A stretch of 64,000 bases of DNA from Paenibacillaceae bacterium. GTDB taxonomy: Bacteria > Bacillota > Bacilli > Paenibacillales > Paenibacillaceae. The position numbers and the translations under genes were made by a program. The stretch's first letter is position 1; every line of letters starts with the position of its first letter. The stretch covers positions 124,001-188,000 of the forward strand of contig REGQ01000009.1 of assembly GCA_004134985.1 (NCBI GenBank), given 5' to 3'. The notes beneath the pieces are model-generated. The model was given only the letters and a program-made list of their open reading frames with translations. It made no database searches and was not told the DNA's origin. Below, in pieces: positions 35,379-43,590 of the stretch.

Positions 35379-35411
35379 ATCAACAGGCTGCCGTGCTGGC
35401 AGCCTGTTGAT
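35379..35411 (+). terminator. Stable hairpin between precursor and biosynthetic genes
   Basis: CAACAGGCTGCC pairs perfectly with GGCAGCCTGTTG (plus A-T extensions) around a five-base loop. Only TTC follows, so it is better read as an mRNA-stabilising or partial attenuating hairpin than a full terminator. Confidence 0.6.
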
Positions 35412-35441
35412 TCAAAACTTGAACAGCAAGTAGGTGCTAAT

Positions 35442-36779
35442 GTGGGTCACATTTCTGTGACATCCTTTCGCTGGGTCAAATCTTTCTGGATGATTTTGCT
35501 CTGCATGGTGGCAGGCATTGCTGCAGGGTTATTATTTCCCCATGAGTCGCAATCACTGGCCGCTGCGGGCAATCTCTATGTATCGTTTTTGAAAATGTGC
35601 GTTATTCCCATTATGATGACCGCAATTGTATCGAGCATCGGCAGCTTGTTCATGAACAGCAGCGCATTGCAGACCATCCGGCGAATGCTGCTTGTCAACC
35701 TGATTGCGCTGCTCGTTACCGGAATTGCCGGTCTGACTGTTGGCATTGCGGGGCAACCGGGGGCCGGGTTGACAGATGAGTCGAGGGCAGTGCTTGGCTC
35801 GATTGTCAATGAATCAGGAGGCAGCAATGAACAAATGCCGGAGTATGCCAATGGGGGAATGCTCGATTTTATACTGGGGATGATTCCTTCGAACATTTTT
35901 GGCGCGCTGCTCGAAAACAATACGCTGCAAATCTTATTTTTTTCAATCATTTTGGGCGTGGCAGTCGGCATGGTTGGCTCCAAGCCTGGAGAAGAGCTGC
36001 TGCAATTGGCAGATGTGCTATTCCATGCTTTTCAGAAAGCAATTTCTTGGTCGATGTATATGTTGCCGTTTGGGCTTTTCTGCATGATGGCCGGGCAGTT
36101 TGCTGCGCTTAATCTGGGCATTCTGCCTGCTATGGCCAAACTTGTGGCCATGCTCTGTCTTGCAAGCTTGCTCCTGATGGCGCTCGCGATTGCGACCATG
36201 GCCGTGCGGCTCAAGCTGCCGGTGCGCACGATTGTCAAAGCGATGAAGGAAACGCTCATCATAGCTTTTGGAACAAGGAATAGCATAGCTGCGGTGCCCG
36301 CATGTTTGTCTGCTCTGGGAGAAGGGCTTGGTCTGGACCCTCGCTCCACCAGGCTTGTTGTGCCGCTCGGGATGATTATGTGCCGCTACAGCATGCTGCT
36401 TGTGTATACGTTAGGCCTTACTTTCACCGCGCAATTATACGGATTCAGCTTTACTTTGGCCCAATGGACGCTCGTATTGCTCGGCGCCATCCTGGTTTCT
36501 GTAGCAGGCGCGGGCTCGCCTGGAGTAATTTCAATTGGCATGATTGCACTCATTGCCGGCCCTTTGCAGCTTCCGGCAGATGTAACGATTATTTTGCTGC
36601 TCGCGGTGAACCCGATCGTCGACCCGATCATCACCACAGCCAACGTGCTTGTGAACTGCGCGGCAGCCTCATTAATTTCACCAAGGACGGGTGCAGATGC
36701 TCACCATCAAAAAGCTGACGAGAACAGACTGGAAAGCCTACAGCAGCCTGATGTTCCGGTGGCTTCTTCCGCAACTTGA
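35442..36779 (+). CDS. Dicarboxylate/amino acid:cation symporter (DAACS family)
   Basis: The ~445-residue membrane protein has the family's eight helices and two re-entrant loops: SFLKMCVIPIMMTAIVSS, a Ser-rich TRNSIAAVPACL loop (HP1) and the C-terminal INPIVDPI-like region (LLLAVNPIVDPIITTANVLVNC). The family imports glutamate, aspartate or C4-dicarboxylates with sodium or protons. GTG 35442 fits GTAGGTG and lies after the hairpin; an earlier in-frame start at 35340 would span it. The gene overlaps the GNAT gene by 83 bases. Why a symporter belongs to a peptide cluster is unclear: precursor supply or product-related transport are possible. Confidence 0.87.
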   Translation: MGHISVTSFRWVKSFWMILLCMVAGIAAGLLFPHESQSLAAAGNLYVSFLKMCVIPIMMTAIVSSIGSLFMNSSALQTIRRMLLVNLIALLVTGIAGLTVGIAGQPGAGLTDESRAVLGSIVNESGGSNEQMPEYANGGMLDFILGMIPSNIFGALLENNTLQILFFSIILGVAVGMVGSKPGEELLQLADVLFHAFQKAISWSMYMLPFGLFCMMAGQFAALNLGILPAMAKLVAMLCLASLLLMALAIATMAVRLKLPVRTIVKAMKETLIIAFGTRNSIAAVPACLSALGEGLGLDPRSTRLVVPLGMIMCRYSMLLVYTLGLTFTAQLYGFSFTLAQWTLVLLGAILVSVAGAGSPGVISIGMIALIAGPLQLPADVTIILLLAVNPIVDPIITTANVLVNCAAASLISPRTGADAHHQKADENRLESLQQPDVPVASSAT

Positions 36780-37563
36780 CGGACTTGAGGCACAGAACAA
36801 ATTGCTGATGATCGGGGCTGAAACGGCAGGGGAGCCGATCGGGCTGATCGTTATGGAGCTGGAGCGGGAACATGCGAATGTGCACTGCCTGTTTGTTGCC
36901 AAATCCTCTCGCCGACAGGGCATTGCGGCGGGAATGATGAGAGCGGCGAAGGCATATTGCCTGGCAGGCGGCCTGTCATTTATCCAATTTGCTTATTACG
37001 CCAACAAGTCGGCCACTGCCGCAATTGAAGCATGGCTTCACAAGGAAGGCTGGTCCACGCCAAGGGTGGAAGCGGTCGTGTTCCATATTGACAGCAGTAT
37101 CGCTTCGGCGCCCTGGCTCAGAGACAGGCCGCTGCCCCATCGGCTGCGCATGCAGCGCTGGAGTGAGACGGGACAGCACGAACGGGATCAGCTGTCTGAG
37201 GGAGGAAGGCTCGCCTATCCTGCCTTTTTGTCCCCGTTTAAGGCTTTTGCGCCGCTGGAGGAAGCGAGCAGTCTATGCTTGTTGTCTGCATCGGGAATTG
37301 AAGGCTGGGTGATGGCTTACCGTGTCGCAGAGCATACCATTCTGTATGATGCTGTCTTTGTTGCTGCGCAATATCAGCGCTTCGGTCTTGCCTTCGTCAT
37401 GCTGGCCAAATCGATTCTGCTGCAGCTGGAAGTGGGTATCCCCTATGGAATGTTTACTGTAAATGCGAGTACACCGGATATGATGAAGCTAGCCAGGCAG
37501 TGGATTGCTCCTTATGCCTGCAAAACAAATGAGAAAAAAAGCAGTTTTCACAAGCTGAAATAA
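36697..37563 (+). CDS. Tandem-GNAT acyltransferase, candidate peptide lipidation enzyme
   Basis: The 288-residue protein has two GNAT-like domains. The first has motif A HCLFVAKSSRRQGIAAGMM (RRQGIA phosphate loop, residues 72-77). The second, about 200-250, has VFVAAQYQRFGLAFVML (QxxGxA-like, 227-231). Related GNATs attach fatty acyl groups to Lys/ornithine in selidamides or to a peptide N-terminus in goadvionins. Here it sits between the precursor gene and a KS/ACP/reductase set, so acyl transfer from the local ACP to the peptide is the leading hypothesis. ATG 36697 follows AAGGACGG; overlap with the symporter gene suggests translational coupling. Confidence 0.82.
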   Translation: MLTIKKLTRTDWKAYSSLMFRWLLPQLDGLEAQNKLLMIGAETAGEPIGLIVMELEREHANVHCLFVAKSSRRQGIAAGMMRAAKAYCLAGGLSFIQFAYYANKSATAAIEAWLHKEGWSTPRVEAVVFHIDSSIASAPWLRDRPLPHRLRMQRWSETGQHERDQLSEGGRLAYPAFLSPFKAFAPLEEASSLCLLSASGIEGWVMAYRVAEHTILYDAVFVAAQYQRFGLAFVMLAKSILLQLEVGIPYGMFTVNASTPDMMKLARQWIAPYACKTNEKKSSFHKLK

Positions 37564-37631
37564 AAGCTGATATGAATCGTTTCACAGATCGGCTGGCCAG
37601 TTATGACAGGGCGTTTCGGGAGGGAATGACG

Positions 37632-40013
37632 ATGGCAATTATGCAAAGGCATTACGATCAGCGTATTGTTGTGACCGGATTAGGGATATTGTGCGCGCTC
37701 GGCAGCCAACCGGAAGCCGTGTTCAAGCACATGCTCACAGCCAAAACCGGAATTAGAGCGCTGAGCCGCTTCCCGGCTGATAAGCTGCATTGTTCGATTG
37801 CGGGAGAGCTTGAGCCTGCCCATCTGGCGGCGATTGAAGCGGATGGCTCTACGGCATCGATGGATTTATGCGCCAGATTTGCCGTTGCGGCCGCTCGGCA
37901 AGCGCTGCAGCACAGCGGTCTTATGATTCAGTCTGATGATGACAGCCGGGCGGAAGGGACGCTGAGCAGCATAGGAGCGAGCAGAATAGGGCTCACCCTT
38001 GGCACATGCAATGGGGGAATCCTGTCGCTGGAGAAGCAATGGACAGTGACCGCTTTGGATGCTGACAATACAGCCAATTACCCGTTTTATCAACAGGGAG
38101 ACGATGCGGCCCGTGCAATCGGCGTGCGCGGGCCTGTAGCCACCATGAATACGGCTTGCGCAGCAAGCGGCAACGCAATTGGCTACGCCAGCGACATGAT
38201 TCGCTGGGGGTACGCGGATGTCATGCTGGCAGGCGGCTCCGATCCGCTGTCACATAGTGTATACGCCGGTTTCAATGTGCTGCGGGCGCTCAATCCGCTG
38301 CCGACTTCGCCGTTCGGCGACCGCTACGGCCTCAATTTGGGAGAAGGCGCGGCCTTTGTCGTGTTGGAGCGTATGGATAAGGCGCTGCAGCGAGGTGCGC
38401 GAATATATGGCGAATTGTGTGCATACGGCTTGAGCAATGATGCTTACCATGAGACCGCCCCTCACCCTGATGGCGCGGGGATTCACAGGGCGACCGCTAT
38501 GGCGCTGCACCAGGGGCAGGTTCCAGTTGATCGCATTCACTATATTAATGCGCATGGCACCGGAACGTTGGCGAACGACCGAGCGGAAATCAAGGGGCTC
38601 AAACAAGTTTTTGGAGACGAGATGGCCGTTCCGCTCAGTTCAAGCAAAGCTTATTTCGGCCATAATCTGGGGGCGGCCGCAGCGGTGGAGCTGGTAACCT
38701 CACTCTATGCTATTGACCAAGGCCGCTTGCCGGCCACGCTGCATTACGATGCGCCCCGCGAGGGCTGTGACGATATCAATCTGATTGCCGGGGAGATGCC
38801 GCATGCCCGCTTGACGCCAGAATACATGCTCAGCAACAACGCCGCATTCGGCGGCCATAATGTGTCGCTGTTGCTGCGGATGAGCTCTGAGACGGCTGCT
38901 CCGAATAATGGCGGCTCATTCAACAAACGAGCGCGAGTCGCCATTACTGGACTTGGCGCTGCCGGCTGCTGGGGGTTGCACCGACCAGGGCTGCTTGATT
39001 TCATCGCCAGTCGATCTTCAACAGAATCAAATGACAGGCAAGAGTGGACTTCGTTTGCGCTGAAGGAATATGACAAAAGCAAGTATGAACGCAGAATGAA
39101 TCAAATTACCCAAAGTACGATCGGAGCGGCAATGCAGGCGCTGCAGGACGCGGGGATTCCCGCAGAAATTCCGAATGACACCGGCTTTATTTATGGTACG
39201 GCCAGAGGCAGCACAGAGAGTATCGAACGTTACCTCGGCTCCGTATTTGAGAAAGGGCCGGAATACGCCAGCAGTATTTTCTTTCCCCACACGGTCATTA
39301 ATTCGGTGGCAGGGAAAACGGCAGAGAAGCTTCAGTTTACAGGCTTCAACAGCTCCTTCAGCACGGGCGGCAATGAGGGAATTACCGCTGCGCTGTACGC
39401 TGCAGGCAAGATTGGTGAAGGAGCACTGACCGCCTGCCTGATTGGCGCTGGCGATGAACGTTCGGCGCTGTCGGATCATATTGACTGTGCCAAAGGACTG
39501 CATGCCAGCCGCTATCCGATGACCGAAGGCAGTGTCTGCATGATGCTGGCTGACATGGATCAGTCGCTTGCCAACCACGCCAGAATTTATGGAGAGTTGT
39601 GCGGGTTCGGCATTGCGTTCGGTGCTGTGCCGCACACGCGCGAAGGGCAGAAGACAATTCAAGCGGCGGTGGCCGGAGCGCTGGACGAGGCGCGCATTGC
39701 CATGCAGGAAGTGGATCTTGTCTTGCTGAATTCAATCGGCCGGCCAGAGGAGACCGAGTGGGAACGGGACGCCGTCTCACAGGCTGCGGGGACAGCGGTT
39801 CCACCGATTGTATGCCTGAACGAAACCTTCGGTTACGGCGAATCGATCAGTTCCATGCTGCATCTTGCCGTAGCGGCCGAACTTGTTTTTGCTGGCGGGT
39901 CGAAGGGGGCGCTTGGCTTACTGGAACAGCGAAAGGTTAGCAGTGTGCTCACGATCAGCTCGTCAGTAAACGGCAATTACACCGCAGCCATAATCAAGGC
40001 CGTTGAAGCATAG
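37632..40013 (+). CDS. Fused ketosynthase / chain-length-factor-like protein
   Basis: The ~793-residue protein has two thiolase-fold ketosynthase domains. Domain 1 (about 1-420) is complete: C176 in NTACAASGNAIGYA, H308 in NAHGTGTLANDRAE and H344 in AYFGHNLGAAAA. Domain 2 (about 430-793) keeps the fold, but the Cys position is Phe576 (FNSSFSTGGNEG) and both His motifs are changed (NSIGRPEE, NETFGYGES). It therefore looks like a chain-length factor, as in type II polyketide synthases, but joined to its partner in one chain. It would extend an acyl chain on the adjacent ACP. ATG 37632 is behind GGGAGGG; an earlier ATG at 37572 lacks a site. Confidence 0.88.
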   Translation: MAIMQRHYDQRIVVTGLGILCALGSQPEAVFKHMLTAKTGIRALSRFPADKLHCSIAGELEPAHLAAIEADGSTASMDLCARFAVAAARQALQHSGLMIQSDDDSRAEGTLSSIGASRIGLTLGTCNGGILSLEKQWTVTALDADNTANYPFYQQGDDAARAIGVRGPVATMNTACAASGNAIGYASDMIRWGYADVMLAGGSDPLSHSVYAGFNVLRALNPLPTSPFGDRYGLNLGEGAAFVVLERMDKALQRGARIYGELCAYGLSNDAYHETAPHPDGAGIHRATAMALHQGQVPVDRIHYINAHGTGTLANDRAEIKGLKQVFGDEMAVPLSSSKAYFGHNLGAAAAVELVTSLYAIDQGRLPATLHYDAPREGCDDINLIAGEMPHARLTPEYMLSNNAAFGGHNVSLLLRMSSETAAPNNGGSFNKRARVAITGLGAAGCWGLHRPGLLDFIASRSSTESNDRQEWTSFALKEYDKSKYERRMNQITQSTIGAAMQALQDAGIPAEIPNDTGFIYGTARGSTESIERYLGSVFEKGPEYASSIFFPHTVINSVAGKTAEKLQFTGFNSSFSTGGNEGITAALYAAGKIGEGALTACLIGAGDERSALSDHIDCAKGLHASRYPMTEGSVCMMLADMDQSLANHARIYGELCGFGIAFGAVPHTREGQKTIQAAVAGALDEARIAMQEVDLVLLNSIGRPEETEWERDAVSQAAGTAVPPIVCLNETFGYGESISSMLHLAVAAELVFAGGSKGALGLLEQRKVSSVLTISSSVNGNYTAAIIKAVEA

Positions 40014-40127
40014 ACCCGATGAAGTGCAGCTGACCGTAAAGATACAGCGAAGATGTCGTAAGATACGATGCTGATTCAACTGGGCTGGCTGGTTGGCGAT
40101 AGATGAAAAAGTAGGAGGAATCGGATT

Positions 40128-40427
40128 ATGGGTGCTGCGCAATTGTCAGTGATGAATCAGATTAAAGCGGAGATCAAGCAAAACCTGCTGATCGACAGGC
40201 TGGAACTGGAAGATATAACGGCAGAAGAAATTGCCGATGATATGATTTTGTTTGGAGAGGGTCTCGGGCTTGATTCTGTAGAAGCTTTTGAAGTGATGGT
40301 AGGGCTGGAGGAATGCTATGGTGTTATGGTTGAGGGCATTCCAGCCGACGAGTTGAAAGAACATCTGTCAACGGTGGAATCGATTGCCGCGTTGGTCATC
40401 AGCAGACATACGAAGGGAATTGGCTGA
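40128..40427 (+). CDS. Acyl carrier protein
   Basis: The 99-residue acidic protein has the phosphopantetheine site LGLDSVEAFEVMVGLEE with Ser50 and the four-helix pattern of ACPs. AGTAGGAGG precedes the ATG. The downstream reductase starts one base after its stop. It would carry the chain made by the KS-CLF protein, activated by the holo-ACP synthase at 41960. Confidence 0.92.
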   Translation: MGAAQLSVMNQIKAEIKQNLLIDRLELEDITAEEIADDMILFGEGLGLDSVEAFEVMVGLEECYGVMVEGIPADELKEHLSTVESIAALVISRHTKGIG

Positions 40428-40428
40428 A

Positions 40429-41175
40429 GTGGCAGCGTTTTGCAACAAAGTGATCGTGGTTACCGGCGCAACCCGCGGCATTGGGAAAGCAACTGTATTA
40501 AGGTTCATCGCAGAGGGGGCAATTGTTGCCGGGATCTATCTGAACAACGACGAGGCTGCACATCAACTGCAAGCGCAAGTGAATGCGGAGGGCGGGAATT
40601 TCATCGTATACAAAGGCTCTGTGGCAGACCGCCTCTTCGTTGCCGAGGTTATGAAAGATGTGAACCGCCGTCTGGGGCGCCTGGACGTTCTTGTCAACAA
40701 TGCGGGACGGACGAATGACCAAATGGCCCTCTTCATGACTGAGGAACAGTGGCACGGAGTGCTTGACGTAAACTTTGTCGGCACCTGCAACTGTGCCCAG
40801 GAAGTTATCCCGTATATGGCAAGCCAGGGCGGCGGGAGCATCGTAAATGTCGTTTCTGTCAGCGGGCTGCATGGCCGGGAGGGCCAAACGAATTATGCAG
40901 CTTCAAAAGGAGCGGTCATTGGTCTGAGCAAGCTGCTTGCCAGACGTTATGCATCAGATGGCATACAGGTCAATGCGATTGCTCCCGGCTTGATTGATAC
41001 CGATATGGCCTTCGCGCTATCCGAAGAAAGACGGTCCGGTTTTCTCCGCCATACCGCTGCAGGACGGCTTGGCTCGGCCGAGGAGATTGCGAATGCGATT
41101 GCCTATCTTGCCAGCCCCCTGTCGGCTTACACTTCAGGGCATACATTGAAAATCGATGGCGGATTTTTGCAATAG
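40429..41175 (+). CDS. 3-oxoacyl-ACP reductase (FabG-type SDR)
   Basis: The 248-residue protein is a classical short-chain reductase: TGATRGIG (NADPH binding), LVNNAGRTND, S143 in VVSVSG, Y156 and K160 in NYAASKG, and a C-terminal AYTSGHTLKIDGGF. FabG reduces 3-oxoacyl-ACP to 3-hydroxyacyl-ACP. GTG 40429 has AAGGGA ten bases upstream and begins one base after the ACP stop, so translation is coupled. No dehydratase or enoyl reductase is present in the cluster. Confidence 0.92.
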   Translation: MAAFCNKVIVVTGATRGIGKATVLRFIAEGAIVAGIYLNNDEAAHQLQAQVNAEGGNFIVYKGSVADRLFVAEVMKDVNRRLGRLDVLVNNAGRTNDQMALFMTEEQWHGVLDVNFVGTCNCAQEVIPYMASQGGGSIVNVVSVSGLHGREGQTNYAASKGAVIGLSKLLARRYASDGIQVNAIAPGLIDTDMAFALSEERRSGFLRHTAAGRLGSAEEIANAIAYLASPLSAYTSGHTLKIDGGFLQ

Positions 41176-41199
41176 ACTGTTAAGAGGGGGGTTTTTGGG

Positions 41200-41928
41200 A
41201 TCAAGACCGCTTTTTTGCTTTATGATGACAGCCAGCCGTGCTTCGGAATTGCCAACTATTTGCTCGACAGGGGAATGACGGTTTCGATTCGGTTTACGAC
41301 TGCCGATCAATCGGAACAGTACAGTGATTCGCTGCCTGCTCATTGGCGTGAGCGCTGTGTGCCGATCATTGGGGAAGCCGAGACTTTGGAACAGGCTGAA
41401 TTACAAGTGGCTTCTGCAGCTGCCGCAATGGATGGGCTGGATGTATACATTCACGGCAGCGAATGGGCAGACGAGAGCGAGCTGCTGGATAATGATCTTG
41501 TTCCATTCGCCCAGCATTTGAATCAACGTCTTCATGAGCTGTTTATGTTCAGTCGCGCGTCAGCAAGTGTAATGGCAAGGAAGCGTCAAGGCCAGATCAT
41601 CGTTCCCATGCTGTCTGATGCGCTTCATTATGCCGGATTTCCGTCTTCACCCGTCTATAATCAAGGCGCGCTATCGTTTGTGAAAAGCCTTGCTAAAGAG
41701 TTGGCGCCCTTCCGCGTCGCCGTCAATGCGTTTACTTTTGGCTACTGCCAGCTGCAGAGCACGGCTGCTTCGTCTCGCCCCAGCCGCGGCCGGTTCGATA
41801 TCTATGCGCTTAAACCGCCGATCCCGGATGTGGAGGAAATGACGAAAGGGTTGGGGATGCTCCTTGATTACGGTTCAGGCATGAGTGGACAAAACATCAA
41901 TTGGGGGTATGGCCTGCCCTCAGTTTGA
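41200..41928 (+). CDS. Degenerate short-chain dehydrogenase, probable ATC start
   Basis: The ~242-residue protein has SDR-like order (helical DGLDVYIHGSEWADES, SASVMARKRQGQIIVPML, VYNQGALSFVKSLAKELAPF, SGMSGQNINWGYGL) but lacks the TGxxxGIG nucleotide loop, and the YxxxK motif reads YNQGA, losing the Lys. It is probably catalytically dead or altered, perhaps a structural partner of the FabG-type enzyme. GAGGGGGG lies eight bases before ATC 41200 (ATC AAG ACC GCT), which fits an SDR N-terminus. The only canonical start nearby, TTG 41215, is badly spaced. Confidence 0.75.
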   Translation: MKTAFLLYDDSQPCFGIANYLLDRGMTVSIRFTTADQSEQYSDSLPAHWRERCVPIIGEAETLEQAELQVASAAAAMDGLDVYIHGSEWADESELLDNDLVPFAQHLNQRLHELFMFSRASASVMARKRQGQIIVPMLSDALHYAGFPSSPVYNQGALSFVKSLAKELAPFRVAVNAFTFGYCQLQSTAASSRPSRGRFDIYALKPPIPDVEEMTKGLGMLLDYGSGMSGQNINWGYGLPSV

Positions 41929-41959
41929 TTCACATCTTGGAGGAGGGCGGGCGCAGCGC

Positions 41960-42373
41960 ATGATGATTGGCATGGGTGCAGATTTATGCTGCTTGAAGCG
42001 ATTTGAAAAGGTCATAAGAAGGGCTTCGCCGTTGTTTTTCAAGCGGCTGCTAAGCAGCTCTGAATTAGCGTGCATGGATGCCATTCAAGATGAGCAGGCC
42101 AAAACCAGATGGGTTGCCGGCGTATTTGCCCTCAAAGAAGCAGCGCTCAAGGCGTGCGGAACAGGCATCGACGGGCGATTTGCATTCCATTCCATAAGCA
42201 CAGTGTCGTCTCCTGGCGGTGATCGGCAGCTGCAATTGCCGGAAGCATTGCTTGCCGAGTTGGGAGGGGAACTGCGCTGCCATATGGCGCTAGCCTATTC
42301 GGACAGCATGGCATCTGCTTTTGTTATTATTGAGCGACTGCCTCACGGTAGTGCGCATTTGGATATTTTATAA
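41960..42373 (+). CDS. acpS: Holo-ACP synthase (AcpS-type phosphopantetheinyl transferase)
   Basis: The 137-residue protein starts MMIGMGADLCCLKRFEKV (GxD metal site) and has the second signature GVFALKEAALKACGTG (normally FxxKEAxxKA). AcpS moves the phosphopantetheine arm from CoA to ACP Ser. A dedicated copy beside an ACP suggests that the host enzyme may not modify this carrier well. TTGGAGGAGGGCGG precedes ATG 41960; ATG 41963 is an alternative. An in-frame upstream start at 41885 overlaps the SDR gene. Confidence 0.88.
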   Translation: MMIGMGADLCCLKRFEKVIRRASPLFFKRLLSSSELACMDAIQDEQAKTRWVAGVFALKEAALKACGTGIDGRFAFHSISTVSSPGGDRQLQLPEALLAELGGELRCHMALAYSDSMASAFVIIERLPHGSAHLDIL

Positions 42374-42388
42374 AAGGGGCCGCGCCAT

Positions 42389-42601
42389 ATGAGAAATCAT
42401 CGCAGCGAGGATGAACAGAATGAAGAAGAATTGTCAGAGACCGAGCTGGAAGAGGTTGTTGGAGGGCTGGCGACCGTCCCTATTCCATTGTGCAAACATT
42501 GCGGGCAGCGGGTTGCTGTGCATGAGATGAAAGTATGTGCGGCATGTTTCCGGAAAGTTCATGCCACCCCCAATTATGATGGCGAGGGCACCCAAACATG
42601 A
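42389..42601 (+). CDS. Second double-glycine peptide with a CxxC...CxxC core
   Basis: The 70-residue peptide has a short acidic leader (HRSEDEQNEEELSETELEEVVGG), whose final ELSETELEEVVGG closely matches the cut-site region of the NHLP precursor (ELTETELEAVAGG). The core from residue 27 has C35-x2-C38 (LCKHCGQ) and C50-x2-C53 (VCAACF), a zinc-ribbon-like arrangement, with a His at 45 and 58. The nitrile-hydratase-like leader domain is missing. It is probably cut and exported by the same C39 exporter, or acts as a small metal protein. Its stop overlaps the next gene's ATG (ATGA), so they are coupled. Confidence 0.78.
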   Translation: MRNHRSEDEQNEEELSETELEEVVGGLATVPIPLCKHCGQRVAVHEMKVCAACFRKVHATPNYDGEGTQT

Positions 42602-43518
42602 TCAGTAAATACAGTCTGCTGGGGCTGAAGCTGCTGATCGTTATGCTATGGGGTGCTTTTGCTGCCTCCTGCTCTCTAAAGGGTTCTGAGGATGCATTGC
42701 CGATTGAAAACCAGTTTCTGGGACAAACGGAGCCGAAAATATTCAAACCTACAGCGTATACGGACGAGCAGCTGGCGAATTATCCGGATGAAGTCAGTCG
42801 TATTCTTCGGGCTGGCAAGCTGAGAGTAGCCGTTTATCAAAAAGACAGATATCCGTTTTTTTATGAGGATGATAAAGGGGAGCTTCGGGGGAGTGACATC
42901 GACTTGGCCCGCGATCTCGCGCATCAATTCGGTGTGGAAGTCGAGTTTCTGAGAAGCGCAGGCTCTTTTAATGAAGTGATTGAGCAGTTGGCTGCCGGTG
43001 AGGCTGATATCGCTGTCTCGAAACTTAGCATGACGCTGGCGCGCGCAAGGAAGGTTTTGTTCTCAGACCCCTATCTGGTTTTAAAGCAGACTTTGCTGAT
43101 TAACCGCTTGAAGCTTGCCGAACTGGCTCGCGCCAACGATCATCCACTCGCAGTCATTCGGGTTTCGGGAGAGCGGATCGGAGTGGTCGAGGGCACCTCT
43201 TATCCTGCATTCGCCAAAGAGCTGTTTCCGGACCAGCAGCAGGCTGCCTATACAAACGGCGCTTCCATGATTGCTGCTGTTCAGTCAGGCGAAGTGCTTG
43301 CCGCAATCTATGATGAATTTGAACTAAGCACCTATCAGAAGATGAATCCTTCCAGCTCTTTGCATATGCAATATCTTTCATTGGAAAATCAGAGTGATCC
43401 TATCGCGATTGCAGTTGCGCCGGACCTGCCCCACCTCCATCGCTGGATCAATACCTACTTGCTGCTGCATCAAGGCTATGTGGATCATCTTTTAAAAAAG
43501 TATGAAATTATCAATTAA
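42598..43518 (+). CDS. SBP_bac_3-type amino acid-binding lipoprotein, orphan
   Basis: The 306-residue protein has a lipobox WGAFAASCSL (C25) and a type 3 binding fold (GKLRVAVYQKDRYPFFYED, GSDIDLARDLAHQFGVEV, GEADIAVSKLSMT, RIGVVEGTSYPAFAKELF, DEFELSTYQ). These bind polar amino acids. No permease or ATPase genes accompany it. It overlaps the CxxC peptide gene by four bases and lies just before the sensor kinase, so a ligand-presenting role to the kinase is plausible. Ligand unknown. Confidence 0.87.
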   Translation: MISKYSLLGLKLLIVMLWGAFAASCSLKGSEDALPIENQFLGQTEPKIFKPTAYTDEQLANYPDEVSRILRAGKLRVAVYQKDRYPFFYEDDKGELRGSDIDLARDLAHQFGVEVEFLRSAGSFNEVIEQLAAGEADIAVSKLSMTLARARKVLFSDPYLVLKQTLLINRLKLAELARANDHPLAVIRVSGERIGVVEGTSYPAFAKELFPDQQQAAYTNGASMIAAVQSGEVLAAIYDEFELSTYQKMNPSSSLHMQYLSLENQSDPIAIAVAPDLPHLHRWINTYLLLHQGYVDHLLKKYEIIN

Positions 43519-43590
43519 GCAGGTTGCGTGCAGGAAGTTATGGTATGGTTAGGCTAGGCAAGTTGTGAAGAGGCCGCTATGGAGGTTGTC

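Noticed and set aside
39027-39804. Long minus-strand frames inside the KS-CLF gene
   Set aside because: They are antisense to a well-supported protein and have no translation signals.
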